A stretch of DNA of 64,000 nucleotides, from assembly GCF_009498275.1 (NCBI RefSeq), contig NZ_CP045643.1, forward strand, positions 2,542,001 to 2,606,000, read 5' to 3'. The translations under genes were made by a program, and so were the position numbers. Within the stretch, counting starts at the first letter, position 1; each line of letters starts with the position of its first letter. Of the stretch, positions 61,801 through 64,000 are shown piece after piece. The notes beneath the pieces were generated by a model that did no database searches, was not told the origin of the DNA, and saw only the letters and a list, made by a program, of their open reading frames with translations. This DNA is from Streptomyces fagopyri. Its GTDB lineage: Bacteria; Actinomycetota; Actinomycetes; Streptomycetales; Streptomycetaceae.

Positions 61801-62657
61801 GCGACGTACGGATGGGCATGTACGGGCACTCCAACCAGGTGGCCCACCACGTCACCTACATGTACGACGCGGCCGGCCAGCCGTGGAAGACGCAGAAGGA
61901 CGTCCGTGAGGTCCTCTCCCGGCTCTACACCGGCAGTGAGATCGGGCAGGGCTACCACGGCGACGAGGACAACGGCGAGCAGTCGGCCTGGTACCTCTTC
62001 TCCTCGCTCGGCTTCTACCCGCTGGTGATGGGCAGCGGCGAATACGCCATCGGCTCGCCGCTGTTCACCAAGGCGACGGTCCACCTGGAGAACGGCCGGG
62101 ACCTGGTCGTCAAGGCACCCAGGAACAGCGCGAAGAACGTGTACGTGCAGGGCGTGCGGTTCAACGGCAAGAAGTGGAACTCCACTTCGCTCCCGCACTC
62201 GCTCATCTCCCGTGGCGGTGTGCTGGAGTTCGACATGGGTTCCAAGCCGTCCTCGTGGGGCAGCGGCAAGAACGCGGCGCCCGTGTCGATCACCAAGGAC
62301 GACAAGGCGCCCACGCCGCGCGCCGACGTCCTGAAGGGTGAGGGCGCGCTCTTCGACAACACCTCGGCGACGGACGCCACCGTCACGACGGTGGATCTGC
62401 CCACGGCCGCCTCCGCCAAGGGCCTCCAGTACACCCTGACGTCGTCCGGGGACCACACGAAGGCTCCGGCCGGCTGGGTCCTGCAGGGCTCGTCCGACGG
62501 CACCACGTGGACAGACCTCGACCGGCGCTCCGGCGAGTCCTTCGCCTGGGACAAGCAGACCCGGGCGTTCTCGGTGGCGCATCCGGGCTCGTACGCGCAC
62601 TACCGACTGGTCCTCGACGGCTCGGCGACGCTCGCGGAGGTGGAACTCCTGGCCTGA
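58830..62657 (+). CDS. Secreted GH92 alpha-mannosidase with two F5/8C-type carbohydrate-binding domains
   Basis: 1275 aa. Signal peptide with a long basic n-region (RRSSSARPRWSSS) and core MGVAALSLIVASQGTAVA (about 23-40). Residues about 90-230 are an F5/8 type C (CBM32) domain (NLVDGESSSKWLTFEPTGW), then a jelly-roll-like segment, the GH92 N domain (about 410-620) and the alpha/alpha-barrel (about 640-1110) with YGHSNQVAHHVTYMYD and GDEDNGEQSAWYLFSSLGFY, hallmark GH92 motifs. A second F5/8C-like domain closes the protein (about 1145-1275). GH92 enzymes are Ca2+-dependent exo-alpha-mannosidases, so it trims mannose from glycans outside the cell. ATG 58830 has GGGAGGG 9 nt upstream. Confidence 0.92.
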   Translation: MQYGARFRRSSSARPRWSSSTTMGVAALSLIVASQGTAVALPARTVTAERQFASSFESGDPAPDWINTVDTGPDGKKRSSGVDGGFSTGIPGNVTDHVTDVRASAENSGSGEVKENLVDGESSSKWLTFEPTGWVEFDLDAPVKAVTYALTSANDFAERDPSAWTLQGSTDGKDWKTLDTRSGESFGERFQTKSYDIASPVEYQHFRLDITKNNGADILQLADVQFSTGGSDDPTPKDMLSLVDRGPSGSPTAKAGAGFTGKRALRYAGTHQGDGRAYSYNKIFDVNVAVGRDTELAYKIFPSMADGDRDYDATNVSVDLAFTDGTYLSDLNPLDRHGFSLTPQGQGAAKILYVNQWNSVASRIGSVAAGKTVDRILLGYDSAKGPAKFRGWLDDVSLRTVAREKPAAHLSDYALTTRGTNSSGGFSRGNNFPATAVPHGFNFWTPVTNAGSLSWLYDYARANNTDNLPTIQAFSASHEPSPWMGDRQTFQVMPSAASGTPDTSRTARALAFKHENETARPYYYGVTFENGLKAEMAPTDHAAALRFTYPGADASVLFDNVTEQAGLTLDKENGVVTGYSDVKSGLSTGATRLFVYGVFDAPVTEGSSSGVKGYLKFEPGADHSVTLRLATSLISVDQAKDNLRQEIPDGMSFGTVKARAQKQWDKLLGKVEVQGATPDQLTTLYSSMYRLYLYPNSGSEKVGSKYQYASPFSAMPGPDTPTHTGAKIVDGKVYVNNGFWDTYRTTWPAYSLLTPGQAGEMVDGFVQQYKDGGWTSRWSSPGYADLMTGTSSDVAFADAYVKGVHFDATAAYDAAVKNATVVPPASGVGRKGMTTSPFLGYTSTATGEGFSWAMEGYVNDYGIAKMGEALYKKTGKKRYKEESAYFLNRAQDYVNLFDKKAGFFQGRDAQGNWRVDSAKYDPRVWGYDYTETNGWGYAFTAPQDSRGLANLYGGQDALGQKLDTYFATPETASQDVVGSYGGVIHEMTEARDVRMGMYGHSNQVAHHVTYMYDAAGQPWKTQKDVREVLSRLYTGSEIGQGYHGDEDNGEQSAWYLFSSLGFYPLVMGSGEYAIGSPLFTKATVHLENGRDLVVKAPRNSAKNVYVQGVRFNGKKWNSTSLPHSLISRGGVLEFDMGSKPSSWGSGKNAAPVSITKDDKAPTPRADVLKGEGALFDNTSATDATVTTVDLPTAASAKGLQYTLTSSGDHTKAPAGWVLQGSSDGTTWTDLDRRSGESFAWDKQTRAFSVAHPGSYAHYRLVLDGSATLAEVELLA

Positions 62658-62673
62658 CGCAACATCGCACACG

Positions 62674-62709
62674 GGAGCGGGCGCGGAGATCACTCTCCGC
62701 GCCCGCTCC
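62674..62709. terminator. Terminator between two convergent GH92 genes
   Basis: A perfect 16-bp stem (GGAGCGGGCGCGGAGA / TCTCCGCGCCCGCTCC) with loop TCAC, 16 bp after the first GH92 stop. Confidence 0.85.
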
Positions 62710-62839
62710 GCCGTCCCGGCCCGGCGTTCCCGACCGTTCCGTGGACGTGGAACCCGGAGCGGCCGGGAACGCCGGCACCGGGCCCCGGACACACGGCGGC
62801 CGCCGGACCCGCTGCCCGGCGGCCGCCCTCCTCGTGCGC

Positions 62840-64000
62840 TCAGTCCACCGCGAGGGTGAAGACGTGCAGATCCGCGTTGCCGGGCAGTTTCACGCTCTTG
62901 ACGGTCTTGCCGGCCGGGGCCGCGAAGGGCTTCGTCGCGAAGACGTAGGTGGCGACGGGGTCCTTGTCCGCGCCCGCGACGTTGCGGTACGCGGCCCTGG
63001 CGACGGTCTCGTTGCCGTACTGGACCGTGCCGCCGCCACCGCCGACCGTCCAGTCGGTGAAGGAGAGGTCGACCTGGTCGGTGCTGCCGTCGGTGTAGGT
63101 GACGGTGGCCGCGGCCCGCTGGTTTCCGTTGACCGCGCTGCCGATGAACGACAACTGGGACGCCGGACGCGTGAGTTCGATGACCTGGCCGGTCGCCGCG
63201 GCGTTGTCCGGACGGCCCGCGGGCGAGTCGGGCCAGGTGTAGGTGAGCCCGTCCACGGTGCCCTGGCCGCCCGGGGTCAGGCCCGCGTCCGCGAGGGCCT
63301 GCCGGGAGTAGCTCCAGCCGCCTCCGTCGTAGTCGGCCTCGTCGTGGTCCCCGGCGTCGTCCGAGACGCCGGTGTTGTTGTAGCCGGCCAGCAGGGACCC
63401 GGGAGCCGCGACGGTCAGCGCCACCGGCTGCTCGTACGAGGTGCTCCCCGACGTCACGGTGACCTTGGCGTCGTAGAAGCCCTGCCGCGCCGTGTCGCCC
63501 GCGGCCAGGGTGATCGACCGGGAGCCGTCGGTCACCGTCCCCTCCGCGGGGGTCGCGGTCACTCCGTCGGGCGTGTCCACGTGGAAGCGGACCTCGGGAC
63601 CCGTGCCGCCGCTCAGCGACAGCGCGCGGATGTCGATCCGTGTACTGCCGCCCGGTGCGAGCGTCGCCGCGGTGGGGCCGACGCCGATCTGATAGGGCTG
63701 CTCACCGTCGCGGAAGGACGGCGGAGCCGCGGCCGGATCGCTCCCCCAGCTGTGGTTGGGGGTGCCGGAGAGCGTGTAGTCGAGTGTGCCGCCGTCGCGG
63801 ACGAAGGAGGCCGGGAGCCAAGGGCGCCCGCTGGTACGCCCGTTGACCTTGAGTGACTGCACGTACGGGGCGTCCGCCGCCGCGCCGGCCGCACGGATCT
63901 CGATGTCGTTGCCGCCCGGACGGTCGATCTTGACGCGGCTGAACAGGGGTGAGGAGAGGACGAGTTCGGCTCGGGAGGGAACCTGCGGGTACATACCGAG
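62840..64000 (-). CDS. Second GH92 alpha-mannosidase, C-terminal part (runs off the window)
   Basis: 387 codons of the 3' end; the 5' part lies beyond 64000 and the frame is open to the edge. It starts with LGMYPQVPSRAELVL and SSPLFSRVKIDRPGGNDIEI, which follow the catalytic barrel in GH92 proteins. After that come an Ig/NPCBM-associated-like domain (LAPGGSTRIDIRALSLSGGT, about 118-195) and a beta-sandwich with GYNNTGVSDDAGDHDEADYD and PDNAAATGQVIELTRP, a domain typical of long actinobacterial GH92 enzymes. Compared with the neighbour its C-terminal architecture differs, so the two are not recent duplicates. Secretion cannot be seen. Confidence 0.85.
   Translation of the reverse strand, partial: LGMYPQVPSRAELVLSSPLFSRVKIDRPGGNDIEIRAAGAAADAPYVQSLKVNGRTSGRPWLPASFVRDGGTLDYTLSGTPNHSWGSDPAAAPPSFRDGEQPYQIGVGPTAATLAPGGSTRIDIRALSLSGGTGPEVRFHVDTPDGVTATPAEGTVTDGSRSITLAAGDTARQGFYDAKVTVTSGSTSYEQPVALTVAAPGSLLAGYNNTGVSDDAGDHDEADYDGGGWSYSRQALADAGLTPGGQGTVDGLTYTWPDSPAGRPDNAAATGQVIELTRPASQLSFIGSAVNGNQRAAATVTYTDGSTDQVDLSFTDWTVGGGGGTVQYGNETVARAAYRNVAGADKDPVATYVFATKPFAAPAGKTVKSVKLPGNADLHVFTLAVD

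Overview
The window is very GC-rich chromosomal DNA with strong G/C at third codon positions, many GTG/TTG starts and Streptomyces-type families (a conservon, DUF3000, TIGR04222, a ROK-regulated xylose importer, NgcEFG). It is almost certainly a Streptomyces chromosome. From memory, gene order from murC to ngcE follows the S. coelicolor core interval around SCO6005-SCO606x in reverse orientation. No rRNA, tRNA, CRISPR array, insertion sequence or attachment site was recognised.

Layout. 1-4415: the 3' end of a sugar-binding-protein gene, then a four-gene conservon (cvnA-D: sensor kinase, roadblock, DUF742, small GTPase). 4425-4982: isochorismatase-like hydrolase. 5163-8820: a tightly coupled three-gene cassette (class III cyclase-like protein, CHAT-domain protease with a helical repeat-like region, unknown protein); this is the best candidate for a poorly described system. 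8951-13465: msrB, murC, a small conserved protein, a RibD-C reductase and zapE. 13546-21879: SPFH protein, secreted glycine-rich protein, a gene-poor kilobase, PPK2 kinase, SDR, polysaccharide-deacetylase lipoprotein, a 59-aa zinc ribbon, a small ABC exporter and PTH2-type peptidyl-tRNA hydrolase. 21973-27799: a LysR remnant, a DUF4142 protein, a DUF692 (MbnB/TglH-like) enzyme with a C-terminal extension, a TIGR04222 membrane protein and a secreted tripeptidyl-aminopeptidase.

27827-35400: coproporphyrin-branch haem genes hemQ, hemG/Y and hemE, with a DUF4349 lipoprotein, a CoA-disulfide-reductase-like enzyme and a rhomboid protease between them. 35573-42613: DUF3000, a LuxR-type response regulator, RNase D and the fadA-fadB beta-oxidation operon. 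42877-49705: beta-propeller-like protein, NYN nuclease, GT39-like membrane glycosyltransferase, amino-acid permease and dxs.

49908-64000 is a sugar-uptake region: xylose ABC importer xylFGH with the ROK regulator rok7B7, the chitin-sugar ABC importer ngcEFG with a DasR-like site upstream, and two convergent GH92 alpha-mannosidase genes, the second cut by the window edge. Secreted mannosidases would release sugar outside the cell and the importers would bring sugars in. Neither the second importer (no ATPase gene) nor the xylose importer (half-length ATPase) has a canonical ATP-binding set.

At least eight genes show a -10-like hexamer 6-8 nt before the start codon, so leaderless transcripts are predicted repeatedly. 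Many intergenic gaps hold short GC-rich tandem repeats or long perfect hairpins that mark transcript ends.
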